A stretch of DNA of 64,000 nucleotides, taken from positions 3,395,001 to 3,459,000 of the forward strand of contig CP054184.1 in NCBI GenBank assembly GCA_015709715.1, in the 5' to 3' direction. This stretch comes from Nitrospira sp. (GTDB taxonomy: Bacteria; Nitrospirota; Nitrospiria; Nitrospirales; Nitrospiraceae). The position numbers and the translations under genes are program-made. The notes under the pieces were generated by a model. It had not been told where the DNA came from and made no database searches. It worked only from the letters and a program-made list of their open reading frames with translations. How positions within the stretch are numbered: position 1 is the first letter of the stretch; each line of letters starts with the position of its first letter. This document shows positions 16,965 to 25,105 of this stretch, piece after piece.

Positions 16965-17486
16965 ATGCGTAGCGATGCATCTGATGCGAATGAGGCGAGC
17001 CCATTGGAGGAGAGATCTCGACAGCATCCACGGTTCTTCACAACAGCCCTTTCGTTCGGAAGGGCTGTTTTTGTGTGCAGCATGATCAGCATGGCCATGG
17101 GAGCGGTGGGACAGGTGGAAGCTGCAAGCCATACGAATGGTGAGATGACGGCCGAGGAAGCCATGCAATTGGGGGAAGAGTTCGGAATTGCCGTGGGAGA
17201 AGTGGACGAAGAGATTCAGAAGGAGTTGAAGCTCCAGCGTCCCGAGGGGGTGGCCGTATTTGAGGTCATCGGCAATTCCCGGGCGGACTACGCCGGGATC
17301 AAGGTCCGGTCTGTGATCAAAGAGATCGATAAGAAGGAAGTCCGCAACCTGCTCGATTTCGGCAAGGCGATCAAGTCGGCCATGAAGGAATGCAACTTTA
17401 CCGTGGGCACCTATGAGCCGGCCGATCCAGGTGATCCGGTCGGGTGGGGCGTCAATTTTCATTTCGTGGGCTGCAAACGCGACTGA
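16965..17486 (+). CDS. Small PDZ-like exported protein
   Basis: Up to 173 residues. A hydrophobic stretch (about residues 33-50, AVFVCSMISMAMGAVGQVEA) looks like a signal peptide with an AxA-type cleavage site, followed by an acidic segment and one PDZ-like domain: RPEGVAVFEVIGNSRADYAGIKVRSVIKEIDKKEVRNLLDFGKAI. PDZ domains bind C-terminal peptides. The start is uncertain: a strong terminator hairpin lies inside the 5' coding region (17042-17069), and GTG 17073 or ATG 17082 are alternatives that would shorten the signal peptide. It is followed closely by the first pentahaem cytochrome. Confidence 0.65.
   Translation: MRSDASDANEASPLEERSRQHPRFFTTALSFGRAVFVCSMISMAMGAVGQVEAASHTNGEMTAEEAMQLGEEFGIAVGEVDEEIQKELKLQRPEGVAVFEVIGNSRADYAGIKVRSVIKEIDKKEVRNLLDFGKAIKSAMKECNFTVGTYEPADPGDPVGWGVNFHFVGCKRD
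17042..17069 (+). terminator. Intrinsic terminator hairpin inside the 5' part of the PDZ-like gene
   Basis: AACAGCCCTT (17042-17051) pairs with AAGGGCTGTT (17060-17069) over an 8-base loop and runs directly into TTTTTG. This is a textbook factor-independent terminator. It would end transcripts from the NxrC-like gene at 16092 and either precede or attenuate the PDZ-like gene. Confidence 0.65.
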
Positions 17487-17508
17487 CCAGAGTGGGGTAC
17501 GACAGGGC

Positions 17509-18816
17509 GTGACTCATCAGGGGCGATTCGTACACAAATTGGCGATGGGGGTGCTGTTGTTCGTGATCGTGATGGTGAACATCACGTTTCATGAACGTGC
17601 GATCGCTCAGAAATCAGATGGCCAGGCGCCGGCCGATTGGGTGACCGAGATCGAGAAGGTGTTCATTCGGTCGGAGGACTGCAAACAATGTCACGATCGG
17701 CATTATGAAGAATGGAAGGGCATGCGGGAGCAAACACCGGACTTGAAGACGTTCGGCCGCGTGGATGCCGCGCTGCTTCACGGCACCTCGTTCGAGTCGC
17801 CGGTGTTCCGCACCGTGTTGGGCCTCTGGATGCAGACCAATCCTTCTCTGGAGGAGCGGCAACGTTGCCTGGCCTGCCATGCGCCGGCCGTGACGGTGTT
17901 TCCGCAACATGCCGAAAAAATTGCGGCCCAGGTGTTGTCGGGCAAACCGCAAATCGAAGGAATCGGATGCGCCTCCTGTCATTTGGTGAATGCGGTTGAA
18001 ACGACGCCCCTTCCACCGCCCACCTACAAACTCCAGCCCGGTGAAGTGCTCTACGGGCCCTATGCCGACCCGGAAGAAAATCTGGTGCATTCAGCCACCC
18101 AGTCCTCGCTGTTCCGCGGAGCGAATTTCTGTGCGTCCTGCCATTTCGATAAGGTGAAGGATGTCACGCAGAAGGACCTGCCGGGTGAAATTCTGCAAGG
18201 GACCATCTGTCAGGATTGCCATATGGAGCCTTCGACCGGGAGTTCCACCTCGAGACGTGGCGCCATGACGCGGGCGATTGGCCGGCATTGGTTTCGCGGG
18301 GTCGTCATTCCAGGGACCTTGTTGAAGAACCGCAATCTGCAGGCTGAGTGGATGCCGCGTATCGACCTGGACGCGACCAAGTCCGGGACGAGTGTCGAGG
18401 GAACAGTGCTGGTCAAGGTGGGCAGCCTCCCGCACAGTTTCCCTGACGGGGATCCTGTTTTGAAACAATTCTTCCTGTCGATCGCGGTCAAAGACGCACA
18501 GGGACAACAGCTGGCAGAAGAGACGAAGCGGTTCGGCCTGGACTATGACAAGATTTTGCGGGGCCCGATTCCAGATCCCTTCATCAAAGGTGGTCATACG
18601 CGGCGGGTGCCCTTCTCGCTGCCGCTGAAGACTCCCGGAGAGGCGGCGACGATCGAGGTCGTCTTGAATTACGCCCTCATCCCGGAACCGGATGCCGCGT
18701 TGAAAGAACGTTACCTAGCGACGCTCGCCACGGATCAGGAACGTGCCGCTGCCAAGCAGGTCATCGACGAATATATTCAGCCTCGTCTGCTGACCTATCG
18801 GGTCAAGCCGCTGTGA
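17509..18816 (+). CDS. Pentahaem c-type cytochrome (first of a tandem pair)
   Basis: An exported cytochrome with five CxxCH haem-attachment motifs: CKQCH, CLACH, CASCH, CASCH and CQDCH. The frame opens upstream at 17413, but that part overlaps the preceding gene. GTG 17509 is chosen because it gives a proper signal peptide (VHKLAMGVLLFVIVMVNITF, then AIAQ). The C-terminal 180 residues carry no haem motif and look like a beta-sandwich (SLPHSFPDGDPVLKQFFLSIAVKDAQGQ). The fold resembles cytochrome c554-type proteins. It and the next gene are paralogues and probably relay electrons in the periplasm. Confidence 0.82.
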   Translation: MTHQGRFVHKLAMGVLLFVIVMVNITFHERAIAQKSDGQAPADWVTEIEKVFIRSEDCKQCHDRHYEEWKGMREQTPDLKTFGRVDAALLHGTSFESPVFRTVLGLWMQTNPSLEERQRCLACHAPAVTVFPQHAEKIAAQVLSGKPQIEGIGCASCHLVNAVETTPLPPPTYKLQPGEVLYGPYADPEENLVHSATQSSLFRGANFCASCHFDKVKDVTQKDLPGEILQGTICQDCHMEPSTGSSTSRRGAMTRAIGRHWFRGVVIPGTLLKNRNLQAEWMPRIDLDATKSGTSVEGTVLVKVGSLPHSFPDGDPVLKQFFLSIAVKDAQGQQLAEETKRFGLDYDKILRGPIPDPFIKGGHTRRVPFSLPLKTPGEAATIEVVLNYALIPEPDAALKERYLATLATDQERAAAKQVIDEYIQPRLLTYRVKPL

Positions 18817-18880
18817 GGAGCCGTTCCGGTGCCGGGTTGCGGCGGCGAGGAGCGTACCATGTCTGGAGGAACGACCGACG

Positions 18881-20119
18881 GTGAAGAATCGAAGAGACGT
18901 ACTGCGGGGTACCGTCATCGCGGTAGTGCTATCGGCGATGGCTCTGCTCAGTTACGGCGTACAGCAGGGATTGGCCCAGGATGCCAAGACCCAGGCGACG
19001 ATCGAAAAGGCGTTCCCCAATTCGAGCAAATGCAAACGTTGCCATGAGCGTGTCTTTGAGGAATGGGAAACTTCGCCTCTTTCACGGTCCATTCACACGC
19101 CCACATTCCGCGCCGCTCTCGATGCCTATCTGAATTCGCCGGCTGGAAAAGACAAGGGACTCTGTTTCCGATGTCATGCGCCGCACATCCGTGAATTTGC
19201 CGAGCAAGCCCAATTGTTCGTGACCCAGGCCCAGTCTGGGGAACCTTCCTTGGACGGCGTGGCTTGTGCTCAGTGCCATCTCATCAAGCAAGTCGATCGC
19301 GAAAAACAGCCGCCGGAGCCGAAGTACGACCTCGGCAGCAAGACGATGTACGGGCCCTACAAGGATGCGGCACAGAACCTTGCTCATCACTCCAATGAGT
19401 TGGGGCTGTTCCGAAAATCGGACCTCTGCTTGAATTGTCACCAGGTGGTTCCTGCCGCGGCCGAGCTCGGCAAAAGTAATGACTTGCTGGGCAACTGGGA
19501 TCAGAGCAAGGCGGTCAAATCAGGCAAGGAATGCCAAACCTGTCATATGCCTGAGCAGGTGGGGGAATCGGCGAACGGGGAACGGAAGCGCAAGGTTGCC
19601 AACCACACCTTTCCGGGACGTATTGGACAACTGCGTCAGGAAGCCGCCAAGCTGGAAGTGGCGACCAAGGTGGAGGGGGAGAAGACCACGGTGACGGTGA
19701 CGGTGCAGAGCCTGGTGCCGCATAATCTGCCTACCACCCATCCTGGATGGGCCAGCGTCCTGCTGGAACTCGACATCAAAGGCAAGAACCTCAAGACCGT
19801 CTTCACCGACAAACGCGTGTACGGCCGTACCTATGCCGATGCCAAGGGACAGAAGACGGTCTTTGATTTCGACGCCGTGAAAGTGCTGGAAGAGACCGTG
19901 CTCAAACCGGAAGAGCAGCGCGTCGAAACCTTCACCTTCCCCACACCGAAGGATACCAAGACGTTCGACGTCGAGGTCGCCCTCAGTTACGCCCCCGTGA
20001 CGGGGCCTGCTTCCTTTCTCCAGCGCATCGAAGCCGAATCCTCCAAGGGTGCGCAGGACCCCGTGTTCCAGCCTATCCCCATCGTGAAGACCAGCGAAAA
20101 TGTTCCGGTGGCCAAGTGA
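18881..20119 (+). CDS. Pentahaem c-type cytochrome (second of a tandem pair)
   Basis: 412 residues, GTG start, GGAGGA upstream. The signal peptide is RRDVLRGTVIAVVLSAMALLSYGVQQGLAQ. There are five CxxCH motifs: CKRCH, CFRCH, CAQCH, CLNCH and CQTCH. Order and spacing match the previous gene, and the haem-free C-terminal domain is shared (SLVPHNLPTTHPGWASVLLELDIKG against SLPHSFPDGDPVLKQFFLSIAVKD). Extra conserved His residues (HHSNE, NHTFPG) are candidate distal ligands. It lies 65 bases after its paralogue and is probably co-transcribed with it. An electron acceptor role for NXR is possible but unproven. Confidence 0.85.
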   Translation: MKNRRDVLRGTVIAVVLSAMALLSYGVQQGLAQDAKTQATIEKAFPNSSKCKRCHERVFEEWETSPLSRSIHTPTFRAALDAYLNSPAGKDKGLCFRCHAPHIREFAEQAQLFVTQAQSGEPSLDGVACAQCHLIKQVDREKQPPEPKYDLGSKTMYGPYKDAAQNLAHHSNELGLFRKSDLCLNCHQVVPAAAELGKSNDLLGNWDQSKAVKSGKECQTCHMPEQVGESANGERKRKVANHTFPGRIGQLRQEAAKLEVATKVEGEKTTVTVTVQSLVPHNLPTTHPGWASVLLELDIKGKNLKTVFTDKRVYGRTYADAKGQKTVFDFDAVKVLEETVLKPEEQRVETFTFPTPKDTKTFDVEVALSYAPVTGPASFLQRIEAESSKGAQDPVFQPIPIVKTSENVPVAK

Positions 20120-20201
20120 CGAGCGGCCACGACGGCACGGCGTAAAGAAGCCTCACGGAACGGCCGCTTCGGTCTCGAATTGGGAGGGAAGCGTCTCGTT
20201 G

Positions 20202-20456
20202 TCAATCGGAGATGATGCGGGAACCCGGCGACTTCGTCTTGAAAATTTGAATCGCGCTGTAGATGCCTTTGGCGGGGTGATTGAGGATCAGGCGCGAGTT
20301 CGTGATGTGGGTGTCGATCAGTTCGTACTGTCCGCCGCTATAATAGATGTCGCAGTCGTCGATCTCGCAGTTCTTGTACGCGTGGTTGTCCAATGACAGC
20401 TTCGCCTTACTGAACTTCTGTTGATCCACCAGAATATACTCAGGCGCGAATCCCAC
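20202..20456 (-). CDS. Small conserved hypothetical protein (YSGG type)
   Basis: 84 residues. The sequence ILVDQQKFSKAKLSLDNHAYKNCEIDDCDIYYSGGQYELIDTHITNSRLILNHPA resembles a small pentapeptide-like family with the pattern NCxxxDCxIxYSGG, which forms short beta-helical turns. GTG 20456 is preferred because GAGGAG lies about 9 bases upstream; the TTG at 20471 overlaps that site. It is convergent with the cytochrome genes. Function unknown. Confidence 0.6.
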   Translation of the reverse strand: MGFAPEYILVDQQKFSKAKLSLDNHAYKNCEIDDCDIYYSGGQYELIDTHITNSRLILNHPAKGIYSAIQIFKTKSPGSRIISD

Positions 20457-20826
20457 CGCAGTGCTCCTCAATGCCGCGCACTATAACAAGTCCGTTACCC
20501 AAGCGCAAACCTTCCTGTGCTTTCTCGGTATGGGCTGCGGACGATCCTCTGGGCGTGGCCCCTTGCCAGGATTTCGTCTTGATCCACCCTGGGGAGCCCG
20601 ATAGAATGGCCCCGGCTTATTCAGATCACCACCTTCGCGTCTATTGTCGAGCGAGACTGCGGTCTTTCCCGCTGCTTCATCTGCTCACGATGGGATGAGG
20701 CCACGGATATTCTGTGAGGGCGCTCACCCGTCGTGAGGCTTGCACCTTCCTCACGGTTCGGATCTGTTCCATCATCGGTCAGCTGGATTCTCAGTTTCAC
20801 CATTCTGCCAACAGGAGGAGAACACT
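20457..20826. other. Intergenic stretch before hppA
   Basis: About 370 bases with no supported gene. It must contain divergent signals for the small minus-strand gene and for hppA. AGGAGGAG at 20813-20820 is the hppA ribosome binding site. I see no convincing promoter or RNA element. Confidence 0.5.
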
Positions 20827-22884
20827 GTGAGTGACTCAGCGATCATCACATTCGCGTTGGTAGCCGCCGCCGCCGGGATTGCCTATGGACTGTATCTGGC
20901 CACGTGGGTCTTTAAGCTGGATGCCGGAAATGCGGCTATGCAGGCCATCGCGAAAGCGATTCAAGAGGGAGCCGGTGCATACATGAATCGGCAGTACAGG
21001 ACCGTCGGTGTCGTGGCGGCGGTGTTGTTCGTGGTGCTCTGGGGCGCCGGGGCCCTGTCCGACAAATTCGGTCTCTTGACTGCAGTCGGTTTTCTGGTCG
21101 GAGCCGGTGCCTCCGCGATCGCCGGGTATGTCGGGATGATTATCGCTGTGCGCGCAAATGTGCGGACTGCCCAGGCCGCGCATGAAGGCATGAACGCGGC
21201 CCTAACGGTGGCCTTCCGGGGCGGAGCCGTGACGGGCCTGCTGCTTATCGGGCTCGGGCTCCTTGCCATCACCGCGTTCTATACGTTGGCGGCGCAGATT
21301 GCGGGGCAGGAAAAGGCCATACATGCCTTGCTGAGTCTGGGATTCGGCGGCAGTTTGATCTCCGTCTTCGCCAGGGTCGGCGGCGGCATTTATACCAAGG
21401 CTGCGGACGTCGGGGCCGACCTGGTCGGAAAAGTGGAGGCCGGGATTCCGGAAGATGATCCTCGCAACCCGGCCGTCATCGCGGATAACGTGGGGGACAA
21501 TGTCGGTGATTGTGCGGGCATGGCGGCGGACCTCTTCGAAACCTACGCGGTTACCACCGTTGCCGCCATGGTGCTGGCCTTTACCCTCTTCAAGGGAGTC
21601 AGTGCGCCGATTCTCTATCCGCTCGCCTTAGGAGCTGTGACCATCTTTGCGACGATTGTTGGCATCACGTTCGTCAAGGTGAGTCCCGGTGGGGATATTA
21701 TGCCGGCGCTGTACAAGGGCTTGTTCGTTGCCGGTGGAATCGCGGCCGTGGCGTTCTTCCCAATCACAACCACCATCATGGATGGTGTGGGCGGCGTCAG
21801 CGGGGTGAGTTATTACATCGCGGCCTTGTTGGGCCTCGCCGTCACCCTGGCCTTGGTGTTCATTACCGATTACTACACGTCGAAGAGTTATGCGCCGGTG
21901 CAGGAAATCGCCAAGGCAAGCGAAACCGGCCACGCGACCAACATCATCGCCGGATTGGCGGTGGGGATGCAATCGACCGCGGCACCGGTGGTTGTGATCG
22001 CCGCGGCCATCCTGGTGAGTTTCTGGGTCTGTGGCGGGGCGGCATCCGGCGGCCTGTACGGCGTGGCGGTGGCGGCAGTGTCTATGCTGTCGATGGCCGG
22101 GATCGTGGTGGCGATCGATGCCTTCGGTCCCATCACCGACAATGCCGGGGGCATTGCGGAGATGTCGCATTTGGGGAAGGCGGTCCGGGATATCACCGAT
22201 CCGCTCGATGCCGTCGGCAACACGACCAAGGCCGTCACCAAGGGGTATGCGATCGGGTCGGCGGGGTTGGCGGCGGTAGTGCTGTTCGCGGAGTATGCGC
22301 GGGAAGTGGCGGCTCACAATCCGGCGTCGGCTGCGTTCGATCTGTCGGATCCCAAGGTGTTGGTGGGTCTCTTCCTGGGCGGCATGTTGCCGTTTCTATT
22401 CGGCGCACTCTGCATGAAGGCGGTCGGGCAGGCCGGCGGGTTAGTCGTGGAAGAAGTGCGACGGCAGTTTCGAACGATCAAGGGCATCATGGAAGGGACG
22501 GGAAAACCCGAGTATGGCACCTGCGTCGATATCGTGACGCAGGCGGCGATTCAGAAGATGATGGTTCCAGGGTTGATTCCGGTCGCTTCGCCCATCATTG
22601 TAGGAGTCGTGCTCGGGCCCCAAGCTTTGGGCGGCATGTTGGTGGGCAGCATCGTGACCGGCCTGTTCGTGGCGATCTCGATGACGAGCGGTGGTGGAGC
22701 ATGGGACAATGCCAAGAAATACATCGAGGAACAGGGCAAGAAGGGCAGCGACACCCACAAGGCGGCGGTCACGGGAGATACGGTCGGCGATCCGTACAAA
22801 GACACGGCGGGTCCAGCCGTGAATCCTATGATCAAGGTGATCAACATCGTCGCGTTGTTGATTGTTTCCTTAATCGCCCGTTGA
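20827..22884 (+). CDS. hppA: K+-independent membrane-bound H+-translocating pyrophosphatase
   Basis: A 685-residue integral membrane enzyme coupling PPi hydrolysis to proton pumping. GTG 20827 is set by AGGAGGAG six bases upstream; the frame from 20740 has no such signal. Catalytic signatures are [45 protein letters not shown] and the C-terminal [21 protein letters not shown]. The K+-dependence determinant reads [17 protein letters not shown] with Lys where K+-dependent enzymes have Ala, so it is predicted to be K+-independent. It would save energy from biosynthetic PPi in an organism growing on a low-energy substrate. Many transmembrane helices are visible, as expected. Confidence 0.95.
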   Translation: MSDSAIITFALVAAAAGIAYGLYLATWVFKLDAGNAAMQAIAKAIQEGAGAYMNRQYRTVGVVAAVLFVVLWGAGALSDKFGLLTAVGFLVGAGASAIAGYVGMIIAVRANVRTAQAAHEGMNAALTVAFRGGAVTGLLLIGLGLLAITAFYTLAAQIAGQEKAIHALLSLGFGGSLISVFARVGGGIYTKAADVGADLVGKVEAGIPEDDPRNPAVIADNVGDNVGDCAGMAADLFETYAVTTVAAMVLAFTLFKGVSAPILYPLALGAVTIFATIVGITFVKVSPGGDIMPALYKGLFVAGGIAAVAFFPITTTIMDGVGGVSGVSYYIAALLGLAVTLALVFITDYYTSKSYAPVQEIAKASETGHATNIIAGLAVGMQSTAAPVVVIAAAILVSFWVCGGAASGGLYGVAVAAVSMLSMAGIVVAIDAFGPITDNAGGIAEMSHLGKAVRDITDPLDAVGNTTKAVTKGYAIGSAGLAAVVLFAEYAREVAAHNPASAAFDLSDPKVLVGLFLGGMLPFLFGALCMKAVGQAGGLVVEEVRRQFRTIKGIMEGTGKPEYGTCVDIVTQAAIQKMMVPGLIPVASPIIVGVVLGPQALGGMLVGSIVTGLFVAISMTSGGGAWDNAKKYIEEQGKKGSDTHKAAVTGDTVGDPYKDTAGPAVNPMIKVINIVALLIVSLIAR

Positions 22885-23004
22885 AGTGTGCGTCGGTCTG
22901 TTCTTTGCGCAGGGGGCCTTCGGCTTGACGGCTTCGACGACCCTGGAGTAAGGTGGCTAGAGGTTATGGGTTGGAACAATTCCTGAGAGGCTGGAGGTGC
23001 TCCG

Positions 23005-23202
23005 ATGGAGAAACAAGAGAGGAGACCGGAAACCAGGAAAGAGTCCCATTCCAAGGATGAGGTTAAACCGAATCCGAAGGTCGTCGAATCCGGCAAGAAG
23101 TTGAAAGAAGATATCGATAAACTTGTCGATGAAATCGATGATGTACTCGAGAAAAATGCTGAAGAGTTCGTGAAGAACTACGTACAAAAGGGAGGGGAAT
23201 AA
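23005..23202 (+). CDS. pup: Prokaryotic ubiquitin-like protein Pup
   Basis: 65 residues, highly charged and without Cys, starting MEKQERRPETRKES and ending EEFVKNYVQKGGE. The C-terminal Gly-Gly-Glu after a helical coiled-coil region (KKLKEDIDKLVDEIDDVLEKN) is the hallmark of Pup, whose terminal Glu is ligated to lysines of target proteins by PafA. Because it ends in Glu rather than Gln, deamidation by Dop would not be needed before ligation. GGAGG precedes the ATG. No proteasome, Mpa/ARC, PafA or Dop gene lies in the window; the next gene is recJ. Pup-proteasome systems have been reported in Nitrospirae. Confidence 0.88.
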   Translation: MEKQERRPETRKESHSKDEVKPNPKVVESGKKLKEDIDKLVDEIDDVLEKNAEEFVKNYVQKGGE

Positions 23203-23212
23203 CGCCCCTCCC
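23190..23212 (+). terminator. GC-rich hairpin at the end of pup
   Basis: GGGAGGGG (23190-23197) pairs with CCCCTCCC (23205-23212), overlapping the pup stop codon. There is no T-run, so it is a likely 3'-end hairpin rather than a proven terminator. Confidence 0.45.
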
Positions 23213-23391
23213 CTGTCGCCTGTGCCTCTGTGTCGTTCATGCCGGACGGTCCTCTTCTCCGCTCAGAGCCGGTCTGCCTCTTCGTCCAGGCTGACGTGAG
23301 ACGCAGTCCTCCCCTGTTTGACAAAGCTGGGACGAGCCGATAACATTCCCCTTACTTCTCAGCCACTTCCGCCTATTTCGATACGAGACGC

Positions 23392-25104
23392 ATGGCGAAG
23401 CAGGAAAAACTGTGGGTCTTCCAGCAGCCCGATCCGGCCTTGCAGGATAGGTTGTCGAGAGGCCTATCGATCTCGCCGGTGACCGCGTCCGTGTTGTTGG
23501 CACGCGGAATTAAGTCGACTGCAGAGGCTAATCAGTGGCTCTCGATCGATCACGGCGGGCTGCACGACCCATTCCTTCTTCCCGACATGGAGCATGCCGT
23601 GGAGCGGCTGCACCTGGCCCTCTCTCGGCAGGAGCGCGTCTGTTTTTACGGTGACTACGACGTCGATGGCGTCTCGGCCACGAGTCTGTATCTCTCGTTC
23701 TATAAGGGTTTAGGGGGTACTGCTTGTGCCTACATTCCCCATCGTCTACGCGAAGGGTACGGCCTGAATGAGGGGGCCGTCAGGCGCTTGGCTCAGGAGG
23801 GGGTGACACTCTTGGTGACGTCGGATTGCGGCACCACCTCCCACCGTGAAATTGATGTGGCTCGGCAACTCGGGATGGATGTCGTAGTGACCGATCACCA
23901 CCAGACCGATGACAGGATGCCGGCCGCCCTGGCTGTTCTCAACCCCCATCGACAGGACGCTTCCTATCCCTTCAAGGGGCTGTGCTCGGCCGGGTTGGCG
24001 TATAAAGTCGTGTTGGCATATGAGCGACGCTACGGATCGGGGGATGTCGATGCCGCTTCCTGTCTCGACCTTGTGGCGCTGGCGACGGTGGCCGATATCG
24101 TCCCGCTGCAGGATGAGAATCGTGTGCTGGTGCGGGAAGGATTGACGCAGATTTCACGCGGTGCCCGGTGCGGTCTCCGTGCGCTGAAGCAGGTGGCGGG
24201 AATTGCGAAAGATTGCACGAGCGATACCATCGCCTTTCGCCTCGGGCCTCGCTTGAATGCCGCCGGCAGGTTGGACCACGCGATGGCTTGTGTACGCCTC
24301 CTGACGACGGAATCGGACTTGGAGGCGAGGTCCATCGCCGAACAGTTAGAGCAGTTCAACCGGCGTCGTCAGGAGATCGAGGAGGCGATCAGTAGTGAAG
24401 CTGCAGCACGATTGGCGCAGGCCGAGCCGGATGCGGCGATTGTCGTGGGCTCGCGAGACTGGCACTTAGGTGTGGTCGGAATCGTCGCCGCCAGGTTGGT
24501 CGAGCGCTTTCATCGGCCGACTGTGGTGATAGCGGTGGATGCAGAAGGGCTTGGGAAAGGATCGGCACGGACGGTCGACGGCTTCGACCTATATCAAGGC
24601 CTCACCAACTGTCGAGATTTTCTAGAGGCTTACGGCGGGCATCCGAGTGCGGCGGGGCTCACGATTCGGGAATCTCAGTTGGAGGCATTTCGTCGACGAT
24701 TCTGTGAGGTGGCCGAAACCTGGGCGAATGGAACTCGCGTTCAACCGACTCTGCATGTGGATGCGGAAGTCAACCTGGCGGATGTGAATTTCACGTTGAT
24801 CCAGGAATTAGAGTCGTTGCACCCCTTTGGGGCGGGAAATCCAGAACCGACCCTTGCCGTGCGCGGGCTGGATGTGGTGGAGGCGAGGGTCGTCGGTGAA
24901 AAGCACCTCAAGCTCCGCGTTCGACAGGGGCGATCCTTCATTTTCGACAGCATCGGGTTTCGTATGGGGTCCTTCGAAGGGCTTGGACTCAGGGCCGGCC
25001 GACCGATCGACTTGGCGTTTAGCCCGGAGCGCAACCATTGGAATGGATATGATCGGGTTCAGTTGCGGATCAAGGCTCTGCGGATGAGCGGAGAGGTGGC
25101 ATAA
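23392..25104 (+). CDS. recJ: Single-stranded-DNA-specific 5'-3' exonuclease RecJ
   Basis: 570 residues of the DHH superfamily. Motifs include FYGDYDVDGVSATSLYL (motif I, metal-binding Asp), SDCGT, DHHQ (motif III), ATVADIVPL (motif IV), GPRLNAAGRLDHA, the DHHA1 segment GVVGIVAARLVERFHRPTVV, and GGHPSAAG, followed by a C-terminal OB-like domain. RecJ degrades single strands in recombination and mismatch or base-excision repair. The length is normal. One base separates its stop from the relA/spoT start, so the two genes are probably co-transcribed. Confidence 0.95.
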   Translation: MAKQEKLWVFQQPDPALQDRLSRGLSISPVTASVLLARGIKSTAEANQWLSIDHGGLHDPFLLPDMEHAVERLHLALSRQERVCFYGDYDVDGVSATSLYLSFYKGLGGTACAYIPHRLREGYGLNEGAVRRLAQEGVTLLVTSDCGTTSHREIDVARQLGMDVVVTDHHQTDDRMPAALAVLNPHRQDASYPFKGLCSAGLAYKVVLAYERRYGSGDVDAASCLDLVALATVADIVPLQDENRVLVREGLTQISRGARCGLRALKQVAGIAKDCTSDTIAFRLGPRLNAAGRLDHAMACVRLLTTESDLEARSIAEQLEQFNRRRQEIEEAISSEAAARLAQAEPDAAIVVGSRDWHLGVVGIVAARLVERFHRPTVVIAVDAEGLGKGSARTVDGFDLYQGLTNCRDFLEAYGGHPSAAGLTIRESQLEAFRRRFCEVAETWANGTRVQPTLHVDAEVNLADVNFTLIQELESLHPFGAGNPEPTLAVRGLDVVEARVVGEKHLKLRVRQGRSFIFDSIGFRMGSFEGLGLRAGRPIDLAFSPERNHWNGYDRVQLRIKALRMSGEVA

Positions 25105-25105
25105 C

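Noticed and set aside
22924-22950. TTGACG-containing promoter upstream of pup
   Set aside because: No acceptable -10 box lies at the right distance.
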